From Streptomyces shenzhenensis (GTDB lineage Bacteria; Actinomycetota; Actinomycetes; Streptomycetales; Streptomycetaceae): a stretch of DNA of 64,000 nt. The stretch spans positions 248,001-312,000 of the forward strand of contig NZ_PENI01000008.1 of the NCBI RefSeq assembly GCF_003688995.1. The letters run 5' to 3'. Below, piece after piece: positions 35,615 to 43,831 of the stretch. A program made the translations under genes and the position numbers. Below the pieces are notes generated by a model. It worked only from the letters and a program-made list of their open reading frames with translations. It ran no database searches and was not told the origin of the DNA. The first letter of the stretch is position 1. Every line of letters begins with the position of its first letter.

Positions 35615-36355
35615 ATGTCATTGCAAGGGAAGGTCGCGGTCGTCACCGGCGGCGCACGCGGCATCGGGCAAGCGGTCGCCACCGTACTCGCTGAGCGCGG
35701 TGCCGCGGTCGCGGTGTGGGACCTGAACGCCGAGGGCGCCGAGAAGACCGCCGCGGCGATTCACGAAGCCGGCGGTACGGCGATAGCGGTCACGGGAGAT
35801 GCCGCCGACGCGGGCGCGGTTGCCGCCTCGGCGGCCCGGACCCGCGAGGAGCTCGGCCCTGTCCATATCCTCGTCAACAACGCGGGCACCACGGCCTACC
35901 AGGCATTCACGAGCATCAGCGAGGAAGCGTGGGACCGCATGATCGGGATCAATCTCAAGGGGCCGTTCCTGGTCACGAAGGCGTTGGTGCCCGACATGCT
36001 CACGGCGGGCTGGGGGCGGATCGTCAACATCTCGTCCTCGTCCGCGCAGACGGGAGCCCCGGCCATGGCCCACTACGTGGCATCCAAGGGCGGTGTCATC
36101 GGCCTCACGAGGGCGCTGGCCGTCGAGTACGCCGACAAGGGAATCACCGTGAACCACGTACCCCCGGGCTTCATCGACACTCCGCTGGTGCGTCAGGGGC
36201 CGGTCGATGTGGAGGCGGTCGCGGCCACCATGCCGATGAAACGGGCCGGTCAGCCGTCCGATGTCGCCTACGCGGTGGCGTACCTGGCGTCCGACCAGGC
36301 CGGATACATCACGGGACAGACCCTCAGCGCCAACGGCGGACGCTACCTCGTGTGA
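35615..36355 (+). CDS. SDR family oxidoreductase (3-oxoacyl reductase-like)
   Basis: 246 residues. TGGARGIG near residue 12, NNAG near 88, catalytic Ser in NISSSSAQ, and HYVASKGG (Tyr-x3-Lys) near 151; the C-terminus ends in GQTLSANGGRYLV, as in beta-ketoacyl reductase-type SDRs. It probably interconverts an alcohol and ketone in the same route. No operator-like site is seen in the 118 bases upstream, so it is presumably read with the CMD gene. Confidence 0.9.
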   Translation: MSLQGKVAVVTGGARGIGQAVATVLAERGAAVAVWDLNAEGAEKTAAAIHEAGGTAIAVTGDAADAGAVAASAARTREELGPVHILVNNAGTTAYQAFTSISEEAWDRMIGINLKGPFLVTKALVPDMLTAGWGRIVNISSSSAQTGAPAMAHYVASKGGVIGLTRALAVEYADKGITVNHVPPGFIDTPLVRQGPVDVEAVAATMPMKRAGQPSDVAYAVAYLASDQAGYITGQTLSANGGRYLV

Positions 36356-36452
36356 CGCCTGCAGGCCCGCGGTAGCAGGTCGGCACGCCTGCGCGGGGCG
36401 TACGGGGGGTCGCCGCGGCTCGTCGGCGGCCCTCCGCCTCGCATTGTGTGTA

Positions 36453-36468
36453 CCGACCGTTAGGTCTA
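36453..36468. promoter_or_regulatory. TetR-type operator, site 8 (ferredoxin reductase)
   Basis: Reads CCGACC-GTTA-GGTCTA, 40 bases before the ferredoxin reductase ATG, on the AT-rich patch preceding the gene. Confidence 0.58.
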
Positions 36469-36508
36469 CGTTTCAGGTAGCATCGCATCACGCGCAACGG
36501 AGTCATCA

Positions 36509-37711
36509 ATGACGATTGAGCACGGCATGACCGCCCCGGGCCGGGTTCTGGTGGTGGGTGCCTCGGCGTCCGGGCTCACCACGGTGGAGGCACTCAGACG
36601 CAGGGGATACGCGGGGGACATCACAGTGCTGGGCGACGAGCCCCACGCCCCCTACGACCGGCCTCCCCTGTCCAAACAGGTGCTCTCCGGAGCGTGGGAG
36701 CCGGAACGGGCGACCCTGCGTACCCCCGACGTCCTGTCGCAACTGGACGCCGAATTCGTCCTCGGCGACGCGGCGATCGGGCTGGACACGACGACACGGA
36801 CAGTCCGGACGGCGTCCGGACGGGAGCTGGCCGCGGACGCGATCGTGATCGCCACCGGTGTGCGCACACGGACCCTGCCCGGCCAGGAGGGACTGCGCGG
36901 CGTGCACGCGCTACGCGGCCTTGACGACGCCCTGGCCCTGAAGAAGGACTTGGCGGCCGGTGTGCGGCTGGTGGTCGTCGGCGAGGGCGTCCTCGGTTCC
37001 GAGATCGCCGCCACCACGCGCATGCTGGGGCTCGACGTCACCCTCACCGGGCCGTTGGCGGCACCCATGACCCTCCAGGTGGGGCCCATGGTGTCGGCCC
37101 TGCTGGCGGAACTGCACACCGAACACGGAGTCCGTCTGCGCCTGGGCGCGGGAGCAGCAGCACTGACGCGTGCGGACGGGCGGGTCACCGGCGTGGAACT
37201 GACCACCGGGGAACACCTGCCGGCCGAGGTGGTGGTGGTCGCGATCGGAGCGGCCCCGGCGACCGAGTGGCTGGCGGACAGCGGACTGCGCCTCGACAAC
37301 GGTGTGGTGTGCGACTCCCGGTGCCGCGCGGCGGAGGGGATCTTCGCGGTCGGTGACGTGGCCCGCTTCCACCACGAGCGCTTCGACTGCTTGATGCGCC
37401 TGGAGAACCGGACGAACGCCACGGAACAGGCCATTGCCGTGGCCGGAGCGATCCTCGGCGAGGACCGGCCCTATGTTCCCGTGCCCTATTTCTGGACTGA
37501 CCAGTTCGACGCCAAGCTCCAGATACAAGGACGTGTCACCCCCGATGCCGAGGTCGTCGAGGGCGATGTGACGGCCCGGCGGTTCGTGGCCCGGTACACC
37601 AGTGACGGTGTCGTCACCGGTGTGCTCGGCTGGAACATGCCGAAGCAGACGCGTCTGCGCCGCCAGGAGGTGGTGGACGCCCTCCGTCCGCCCGTTGCCC
37701 CCATCCACTGA
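36509..37711 (+). CDS. FAD-dependent ferredoxin reductase for P450 electron transfer
   Basis: 400 residues. FAD-binding VVGASASGLTTVEALRR near 15-30, the family sequence YDRPPLSKQVLSG near 50, NAD-binding VVVGEGVLGSEIAA near 150, and a second FAD contact EGIFAVGDVARF near 285. It is the putidaredoxin-reductase type that passes electrons from NAD(P)H to a small ferredoxin. It is followed 23 bases later by a [3Fe-4S] ferredoxin gene and the P450 is ~3 kb downstream, so these three make a complete class I P450 system. Confidence 0.92.
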   Translation: MTIEHGMTAPGRVLVVGASASGLTTVEALRRRGYAGDITVLGDEPHAPYDRPPLSKQVLSGAWEPERATLRTPDVLSQLDAEFVLGDAAIGLDTTTRTVRTASGRELAADAIVIATGVRTRTLPGQEGLRGVHALRGLDDALALKKDLAAGVRLVVVGEGVLGSEIAATTRMLGLDVTLTGPLAAPMTLQVGPMVSALLAELHTEHGVRLRLGAGAAALTRADGRVTGVELTTGEHLPAEVVVVAIGAAPATEWLADSGLRLDNGVVCDSRCRAAEGIFAVGDVARFHHERFDCLMRLENRTNATEQAIAVAGAILGEDRPYVPVPYFWTDQFDAKLQIQGRVTPDAEVVEGDVTARRFVARYTSDGVVTGVLGWNMPKQTRLRRQEVVDALRPPVAPIH

Positions 37712-37734
37712 ACGAAGAACCGGGAGACGCCGCC

Positions 37735-37929
37735 ATGAAGGTTGTCATCGACGAGGAGAAGTGCGTCGCCGCAGGGCAATGCGTGGCCGCCGCCGCGGAT
37801 GTGTTCGACCAGCGTGAGGAGGACGGTGTCGTGGTCCTGCTGAACGAGAATCCGCCGACGGAGCTGGCCGACGACGTCCGCAACGCCGCGGCGGTGTGCC
37901 CCGCACTGGCCATTCACATCAAGGAATGA
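37735..37929 (+). CDS. [3Fe-4S] ferredoxin (P450 redox partner)
   Basis: 64 residues. Cluster ligands are Cys10 and Cys16 in CVAAGQC and a third Cys before Pro near position 55 (VCPALAI). The Ala in place of the second Cys of a CxxCxxC motif marks the [3Fe-4S] type that serves actinobacterial P450s. ATG 37735 has GGGAGA upstream. It is in tandem with the ferredoxin reductase. Confidence 0.93.
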   Translation: MKVVIDEEKCVAAGQCVAAAADVFDQREEDGVVVLLNENPPTELADDVRNAAAVCPALAIHIKE

Positions 37930-38055
37930 AGGCAACGCCTTTCCAGGCGGCCGAGGTGACGGCCGGCACCGCGGTGCGGTCCGTTCCTGACATACCCACA
38001 CCTACGCTGGCGCGCCACCGGCTTCGCGGGAGGGCGCAGCACGACAGGAGTTGAC

Positions 38056-38994
38056 ATGGACGAGTTGAGTTTTGCAGGACGTGTGGCCGTCGTCACCGGT
38101 GCCGGGCGGGGTCTCGGCCGGGCGTATGCCCGGCTCCTGGCGGAGCGCGGTGCGAAGGTGGTGGTCAACGATCTCGGCGGGTCGATGGAGGGCGAGGGAA
38201 CTGATGCCGGACCAGCCCGGCAGGTCGCCGAGGAGATCACCGCGGCGGGTGGCGAGGCCGTGGCCGACACCAACGACGTCTCCTCGCAGGCGGGCAGCCA
38301 GGCGATCGTCAATGCCGCACTCGACGCCTTCGGGCGCATCGACATCCTCGTGAACAACGCCGGGATCATCAGATGGGCGGGCCTCCCCGAAGCAGACCTG
38401 GACAACCTCCGACGCCATCTGGCCGTGCACCTGGTCGGGTCGTTCAACACGATGTGGGCGGCCTGGCCGCACTTCGTCGAGCAGGGCTACGGACGAGTGG
38501 TGCTGACCACGTCTGCGGGGCTGTTCGGCCTGGACAACAACGTGTCCTACGCCGCGGCCAAGGGAGGTGTGATCGGCCTGGCCCGCAGCGCGAAGCTCGC
38601 AGGAGAGCCACATGGGATCAAGGTCAACCTCATCGCGCCCGCCGCCATGACGCGCATGGGCGGTGCCGAGGACGACGACGCACAGGGCACGTCCGGTCAG
38701 TCGTACATGCCTGCCGAAGCCGTGGCCCCCATGGTGGCTTACCTCGCGCACGAGAGCTGCCCGGTCAGCGGGGAGATCTACGCGGCGGGAGCCGACCGCT
38801 TCGCGCGCTTCTTCATCGGCTCCACTCAAGGCTATGTGCACCAGGGCGGTGCCGCCACGGTCGAGGACGTGGCGGAGAACTGGGACGCGATCAACGACGA
38901 GAAGGACTACTACGTGCCGTCGGATCTGATGGCGTGGACGGGCGCGTTCCTGGGACACCGGTTCCACCAGGACCCGGGCTCCGCGTCCGCGTAG
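38056..38994 (+). CDS. SDR family dehydrogenase (MFE-2/3-hydroxyacyl-CoA dehydrogenase-like)
   Basis: 312 residues, longer than a usual SDR. TGAGRGLGRAYARLLAERGA near 13-32, NDLGGSMEGEGTD, NNAGIIR, and SYAAAKGG near 165 place it in the peroxisomal multifunctional-enzyme/hydroxysteroid 17-beta type 4 group, which oxidises 3-hydroxyacyl-CoA. The ~60 C-terminal residues extend past the Rossmann core. ATG 38056 has AGGAG seven bases upstream. It follows the ferredoxin with a 126-base gap and has no operator-like site. A 21-bp hairpin follows. Confidence 0.9.
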   Translation: MDELSFAGRVAVVTGAGRGLGRAYARLLAERGAKVVVNDLGGSMEGEGTDAGPARQVAEEITAAGGEAVADTNDVSSQAGSQAIVNAALDAFGRIDILVNNAGIIRWAGLPEADLDNLRRHLAVHLVGSFNTMWAAWPHFVEQGYGRVVLTTSAGLFGLDNNVSYAAAKGGVIGLARSAKLAGEPHGIKVNLIAPAAMTRMGGAEDDDAQGTSGQSYMPAEAVAPMVAYLAHESCPVSGEIYAAGADRFARFFIGSTQGYVHQGGAATVEDVAENWDAINDEKDYYVPSDLMAWTGAFLGHRFHQDPGSASA

Positions 38995-39074
38995 CCTTCG
39001 CGGAGCAACTCCTCGCGTGGAACGGACGGGAAGAAGCACCTCCGCACCGCTGCGCACCGGCTGCAAGAGCGAAC

Positions 39075-39120
39075 CCGGGCGGGGCCCGGCTCCGGTCGAC
39101 CGGAGCCGGGCCCCGCCCGG
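39075..39120. terminator. Perfect 21-bp bidirectional hairpin
   Basis: Bases 39075-39095 are fully complementary to 39100-39120 with a TCGA loop. It lies between the convergent SDR and MFS genes and is the strongest hairpin in the window. Confidence 0.85.
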
Positions 39121-39158
39121 AACACCATCTGATCCCCCAGCTGCTGCCGCCGCGGTTG

Positions 39159-40604
39159 TCAGGCCCTCGATGCCATGGCTGCGGGGACAGCCGCCGAACG
39201 CAGGCCCGGACGAATGAGGAACGCGAGGGCGAGCGCCACGAGACAGCAGACACCGATGAGGACGAACACCGACAGGTACGCGCTACGGGTACTGAACGAC
39301 GTGCCGGCCACGAGCGACATGCTGAGCAGCAACGTCGTGAGTGACGTGCCGACACCCGTGAACGCGGTACGGACCACCACGTTCAAGCCCGTGGCCTCGC
39401 TGGTGTTCTCTGCGGGCGCTTCCTCTATGACCAGCGTCGGCAGCGAGGACAGGATGAACGACGTCGCCACCGTCAGGAAGACCGTGGAGAAGATCAAACC
39501 TGCCAGGGACGAGTAGAGCAATGCAAGGGCGACCGCGTTGAGCACTCCGAAGGCGCTGCCGATGATCAGGGATCGCCGGGCGCCGGCACGCGAGGCGATC
39601 CGGCCACTGACCGGCGAGAGCAGAAAACCGAAGATCGCGATGCAGAACGAGACCCAGCCCGCGTCGGTCGCACTCAGCCCGAGGCCGACGGGCGCGTCCT
39701 CGGGGGTCTGCATGATGATCTGGAGAAGGAAGCCCGTGGCGCCGAGGGGGCCGATCGCGAGGGCAGCGGTGGCGAGCATGGTGAGCGTGAGCTTGCGCTC
39801 GGCGAACAGCCGCAGGTTGATCATGGGGTTTTCGGTGCGCTGTTCCCGCAACGCCCACAGCAGCAGAAGAAGGAGACCTCCGACGACGCAGCCGATCGTC
39901 CGTGCGTCGATCCAGCCCCAGCTCGGAGTCTCGTTGACGCCGTAGAGCACCAGGGCGATCGCCGGGGCGAAGAGCACACTCCCGAGCCAGCTGACACGCC
40001 GCGTGTCGGCGAGCACGGTCGATCGGGGGAGCAGACAGCAGGCAGCCGCCGAGACCAGGGCGACGACGGCAGCCACGACGAAGATGTAATGCCAGCTCAG
40101 GTTGTCGATCAGTGCTCCTGCGATGATGTTGCCCGAGGCCGCGGCGAGCATCGCGGCGCCCGCGATCATTGCTGTCGCGACCGGCACGTACTTCTCCGGC
40201 AGGGTCTCGCGGGCCATTCCGAAGCACAGGGGGAGGATGCCGCCGGACACTCCCTGGACGGCCCGGCCGATGATCACGCCGGTGAGCGTGCCTGTGGACA
40301 CGCTGACGATCGACCCGACCATGGAGATCAGCAGCAGCGCGATGATGACGTTGCGGCGGCCGTAGATGTCACCGAGGCGGCCGCAGACTGCGGCCGAGGC
40401 CGCGGCGACCAGGACGAAGGCGGTCAGGACCCAACTGGCGTCAACGGGGGTCGTACGGAAGTCGGTGATGATCCGTGGCAACGCGTTGAACATCATCGAC
40501 GACTCGAAGGCGCTGACGACGTCGGCGAGGATCAGGACCGCGATGATGACCGGGATGGGGCGGGGGGGACGAACGCTGTCCCTGATTGTTTGATGGGATG
40601 ACAT
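39159..40604 (-). CDS. MFS transporter (DHA2, 14-TM drug/efflux type)
   Basis: 481 residues with about 14 hydrophobic segments. MFS signatures: DASWVLTAFVLVAAASAAVC then GRLGDIYGRRNVI (motif A) near 70-85, and GRAVQGVSGGILPL near 115. DHA2/EmrB-QacA members export drugs and metabolites; it may export a toxic intermediate or import the substrate. It is divergent from the P450 gene, with one operator-like site for each, so it belongs to the same regulon. Confidence 0.9.
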   Translation of the reverse strand: MSSHQTIRDSVRPPRPIPVIIAVLILADVVSAFESSMMFNALPRIITDFRTTPVDASWVLTAFVLVAAASAAVCGRLGDIYGRRNVIIALLLISMVGSIVSVSTGTLTGVIIGRAVQGVSGGILPLCFGMARETLPEKYVPVATAMIAGAAMLAAASGNIIAGALIDNLSWHYIFVVAAVVALVSAAACCLLPRSTVLADTRRVSWLGSVLFAPAIALVLYGVNETPSWGWIDARTIGCVVGGLLLLLLWALREQRTENPMINLRLFAERKLTLTMLATAALAIGPLGATGFLLQIIMQTPEDAPVGLGLSATDAGWVSFCIAIFGFLLSPVSGRIASRAGARRSLIIGSAFGVLNAVALALLYSSLAGLIFSTVFLTVATSFILSSLPTLVIEEAPAENTSEATGLNVVVRTAFTGVGTSLTTLLLSMSLVAGTSFSTRSAYLSVFVLIGVCCLVALALAFLIRPGLRSAAVPAAMASRA

Positions 40605-40716
40605 CTTTGTCTCTTTCGCCTAGGCATGACTCGACAGTGATCGACTTGCACTTCGGCAGAAATCCCTGAAGCGGGCGTAAGGACAGGGCCCGTCGGTTCG
40701 GGATCGTGACAGCAAG

Positions 40717-40732
40717 TAGACCAACTGGTCAA
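40717..40732. promoter_or_regulatory. TetR-type operator, site 9 (MFS side)
   Basis: Reads TAGACC-AACT-GGTCAA, the best match to the TNGACC-N4-GGTCNA family. Confidence 0.65.
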
Positions 40733-40751
40733 TACATCGCAAGTGATTGAT

Positions 40752-40767
40752 TGGACCAGTCGGTCGA
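40752..40767. promoter_or_regulatory. TetR-type operator, site 10 (P450 side)
   Basis: Reads TGGACC-AGTC-GGTCGA, ~46 bases before the P450 start and 35 bases from site 9. Confidence 0.62.
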
Positions 40768-40813
40768 AGTATGGTTCGAGACGTACGCCGCGCCGCAGCC
40801 GTCAAGGAGAGGA

Positions 40814-42064
40814 ATGCCGACCATGACCGAGAAGGTGGACGGTGCCGAGGTGACCGAGGAGCTTCCGAAGTACCCGTCGCCCCGAGCAGCGCAGTGCCCG
40901 TTCGCGCCGCCGCCGGGTCTGCTCGCACTGCATGAATCGGGCAAGTCCGTGGTACGGGCCGAGACCTGGGACGGCACCACGCCGTGGGTGGTGACGACTC
41001 ACGCGGCCCAGCGGCAGCTCTTGGCGGACGCACGGGTGAGTGCCGACATCGGTGCACCCGGCTACCCGCACACCACAGCGTCCATGAAAGCGCACGCAGC
41101 CGAGATGCAGCCGTCGATCAACAACACCGACGGAGCCGAACACGCCCGCTGGCGAAGGATGCTGACCAGCTCCTTCACCAGGCACCGGATGGAGAAGCTG
41201 CGCCCGGCGATCCAGACGATCACCGACGACCTCATCGACAAGATGCTGGCCGGCCCCAACCCCGCTGAGCTGAACGAGGCATTGTCTCTGCCCCTGCCCT
41301 CGTTGATGATCTGCGAGCTCCTCGGGGTGCCGTACGAGGACCACGGCTTCTTCCAGGAGCACGCGGGCGTCACCAACGCGCGGTTCAAGACCCCCGAAGA
41401 GGCGGCCGAAACAACGCGGGTACTGCGCGAATACATCTCGGGGCTCATCGAGGCCAAGATGGACGACCCGGCCGAGGACGTCCTCTCCGACCTCGGCACG
41501 CGGGTCAGGGAAGGCGTGCTCTCCATGGAGGAGGCCGCGCCGCTCGGGCACATCCTCCTTGTCGCAGGGCATGACACCAGCGCGAACATGATCACGCTGG
41601 GCACCGCCCTGCTCCTGGAGAATCCCGATCAGCTCACGCTGCTCCGTCAGAACAGCGATGACCCGAAGTTCGTCACCAATGCCGTCGAGGAACTGCTTCG
41701 CTACCTCACCATTCCGCACCTGCTGGCGCGGCGGGCGGTCGTCGAGGACATCGAGATCGACGGCGAGACCATCCGTGCGGGGGAGGGCGTCATCGCAGCC
41801 CTGCCCGCGGCCAACTGGGATCCGCAGGCGTTCCCCGAGCCCGAGAAGGTCGACCTCACGCGCAAGGCCTCGCACCACATGGCGTTCAGCTGGGGTCCGC
41901 ACCAGTGCATCGGGCAGCAACTCGCCCGCATCGAACTCCACGTCGTGTTCAGCACGTTGTTCCGCCGGGTGCCGACACTGAGGCTGGCCACCCCCCTCTC
42001 GGAACTGAAGTTCAAGGAGGACTCGCAGGCGTACGGCATCTACGAGTTGCCGATCGCCTGGTAG
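40814..42064 (+). CDS. Cytochrome P450
   Basis: About 416 residues from ATG 40814 (AAGGAGAGG upstream; ATG 40823 is a possible alternative). I-helix AGHDTSAN near 251, ExxR (EELLR) near 292, and heme-binding FSWGPHQCIGQQLA with the Cys near 365. These are the standard motifs of a soluble bacterial P450, which hydroxylates a small molecule with electrons from the ferredoxin system encoded 3-4 kb upstream. PSINNTDGAEHARWRRMLTS is the usual helix-C region. It is divergent from the MFS gene. Confidence 0.94.
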   Translation: MPTMTEKVDGAEVTEELPKYPSPRAAQCPFAPPPGLLALHESGKSVVRAETWDGTTPWVVTTHAAQRQLLADARVSADIGAPGYPHTTASMKAHAAEMQPSINNTDGAEHARWRRMLTSSFTRHRMEKLRPAIQTITDDLIDKMLAGPNPAELNEALSLPLPSLMICELLGVPYEDHGFFQEHAGVTNARFKTPEEAAETTRVLREYISGLIEAKMDDPAEDVLSDLGTRVREGVLSMEEAAPLGHILLVAGHDTSANMITLGTALLLENPDQLTLLRQNSDDPKFVTNAVEELLRYLTIPHLLARRAVVEDIEIDGETIRAGEGVIAALPAANWDPQAFPEPEKVDLTRKASHHMAFSWGPHQCIGQQLARIELHVVFSTLFRRVPTLRLATPLSELKFKEDSQAYGIYELPIAW

Positions 42065-42326
42065 CAGTCGGCTCGCGTCATGCGGCCCTCGAGAGTTCGG
42101 CCCGGTGGCGCACCTGGAGGAGGGCTACCGGGTCTCACACTTCGCTGCCGCCCCCCCTGCCTCCTGAATGCCCGTGACCGAGAACCCGCCTCGGGCCGGC
42201 TGGGCATGACGCAGTCGAGGGAGCCGGCTCCGGTCGAGCAACCGGGTGGCTTCTCGGCGGCCACAGGGTCGAGCCCGGACCGAGGCGGTCGGGAGGCCTG
42301 CCGGGCGAGGCCGGCCGGTGACGCGG
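42065..42326. other. Intergenic stretch between convergent P450 and TetR genes
   Basis: 262 bases, GC-rich, with no gene, no perfect hairpin longer than ~8 bp and no operator-like site that I can see. Confidence 0.4.
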
Positions 42327-42920
42327 TCAGCCGCGGGCGAGCGCGGCGAACGCTTCGTCCAGGAGGGTCACGAGGTCGTGGTGGCCGTCGGAAGCGGTCC
42401 AGTGGTCCACGGCGACGCGCAGGCAGTCGAGTGCGGCGGCGACCCGGACCTGCTGGCCGAGCGTGGGCGTCGGGCCACGACCGGAGCGCTCGGCCAGGGC
42501 CAGGGCCAGGGCCGGGCACCAACCGTGCTGCTTCTCCAGCTGCCGCGCGCACAGGGCAGGGGTGTCCCGGACCAGGCGGGTCAACGCCAAAGCCGCGTCC
42601 GGATCCTTCCGGTATTCCTCGATGGCGGTGTCCAGAGCGTGGCGCAGCGCCGTCCAGTCGTCCTCGTCACCCGGGCGCCGGCGCAGGGCGTCCGCCACGC
42701 GCTCGCCCTTGTTGTCAAAAGTGCCGAGGACGGCGTCTTCCTTGGTGCCGAAGTAACGGAGGAAGGTACTGCGAGACACCCCGGCGGCCGCAGCCAGATC
42801 ATCGAGGGTGACCTTCTCGAAGCCCTCACGTCGGAACAGCGTGAATGCCACCTGCGCAAGTTGGGCCCGGACCGCGGCCCGAGCGATGTCCCTGGTGTTC
42901 GTGCGCCCTGCTGTGTCCAC
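42327..42920 (-). CDS. TetR-family transcriptional regulator
   Basis: 197 residues from GTG 42920 (AGGA seven bases upstream). The helix-turn-helix is AFTLFRREGFEKVTLDDLAA then AAGVSRSTFLRYFGTKEDAV. The ligand-binding half is alpha-helical with no recognisable subfamily. It is divergent from an F420-reductase-like gene and a dienelactone hydrolase, which it probably represses. The intergenic region lacks the TNGACC-N4-GGTCNA motif, so it is not an obvious part of the neighbouring regulon. Confidence 0.88.
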   Translation of the reverse strand: MDTAGRTNTRDIARAAVRAQLAQVAFTLFRREGFEKVTLDDLAAAAGVSRSTFLRYFGTKEDAVLGTFDNKGERVADALRRRPGDEDDWTALRHALDTAIEEYRKDPDAALALTRLVRDTPALCARQLEKQHGWCPALALALAERSGRGPTPTLGQQVRVAAALDCLRVAVDHWTASDGHHDLVTLLDEAFAALARG

Positions 42921-43070
42921 TCCCTGATCCTATCTCCAGCCGAACCCTGCTTGCATAGATGATCCCCAGAAGCTAGCCTGACACTCAGTTTCATCATGGA
43001 TTCTAAGAATCACCTACGGTGTCGAGTCTGCGGGACACGTACGCACGGTCGGCACGATGGAGGCAAGACT

Positions 43071-43826
43071 GTGGCCATCCGAACACTCGGTCTCATCGGC
43101 AGCGGCATGATTGGCAGCGCGCTGGCCCGCCTGGCCGTCGCTGCCGGCCTTGACGTTGTCGTGAGCAACTCCCGCGCACCTGAGACGCTGGCCGACCTCG
43201 TGGCCGACCTCGGGGAGCACGGCCGGGCGGCCACGCCTGCCGAGGCCGCTCGGGCGGGCGATCTGGTGGTGGCCACCGTCCCGTTGAAGGCATACCCTCA
43301 GCTCCCGGCCGAGGCGCTGATCGACAAGATCGTGATCGACACGATGAACTACTACCCAGAACGTGACGGCCGCATCGACGAGTTGGACGCGGGCCGGCTG
43401 CCCTCGAGCGCATTGGTGCAGCGGCACCTGACGGGTTCCCGAGTGGTCAAGGCGTTCAACAACATCGATTTTCGCCGCCTGTTCACGAGCGCCAGACCCG
43501 CTGGTAGCCCTGACCGCAGCGCTCTGCCCATCGCAGGCGACGACGGGTCCGCCAAGGCGAAGGCGGCCCGACTGCTGGATGCCCTCGGCTACGACTCCGT
43601 GGACATCGGCACGCTGGCGGACAGTTGGCGCAGCGAGCCCGGTACCCCCGTCTACGTACAGCCGTACCTGGCGGAGCGCCCCGAGACGCTCGGTCAGGAA
43701 GAGGCTCAGCGCTGGTTCTTCGAGACGCCGGGCGTGAGCGTCTCCGCGAAGCAGGTGAAGGAACTGACCGACCAGGCCGTCCGGCACTCCGCCGGTGACG
43801 GCCTCGCGAACCCCAGCCAGGACTGA
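43071..43826 (+). CDS. NADPH-dependent F420 reductase-like oxidoreductase
   Basis: About 251 residues from GTG 43071, with GGAGG 8 bases upstream. The Rossmann motif TLGLIGSGMIGSALARLAVA starts within the first 20 residues, followed by NSRAPETL, as in F420H2:NADP+ oxidoreductase-like proteins (NPOR; NAD_binding_2/F420_oxidored domain). Further along, KAFNNIDFRRLF and PIAGDDGSAKAKAARLLDAL match the same family. Members of this type include true F420 reductases and others with unknown substrates. It is 5 bases from the dienelactone hydrolase gene and thus co-transcribed. Confidence 0.8.
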   Translation: MAIRTLGLIGSGMIGSALARLAVAAGLDVVVSNSRAPETLADLVADLGEHGRAATPAEAARAGDLVVATVPLKAYPQLPAEALIDKIVIDTMNYYPERDGRIDELDAGRLPSSALVQRHLTGSRVVKAFNNIDFRRLFTSARPAGSPDRSALPIAGDDGSAKAKAARLLDALGYDSVDIGTLADSWRSEPGTPVYVQPYLAERPETLGQEEAQRWFFETPGVSVSAKQVKELTDQAVRHSAGDGLANPSQD

Positions 43827-43831
43827 CACCT

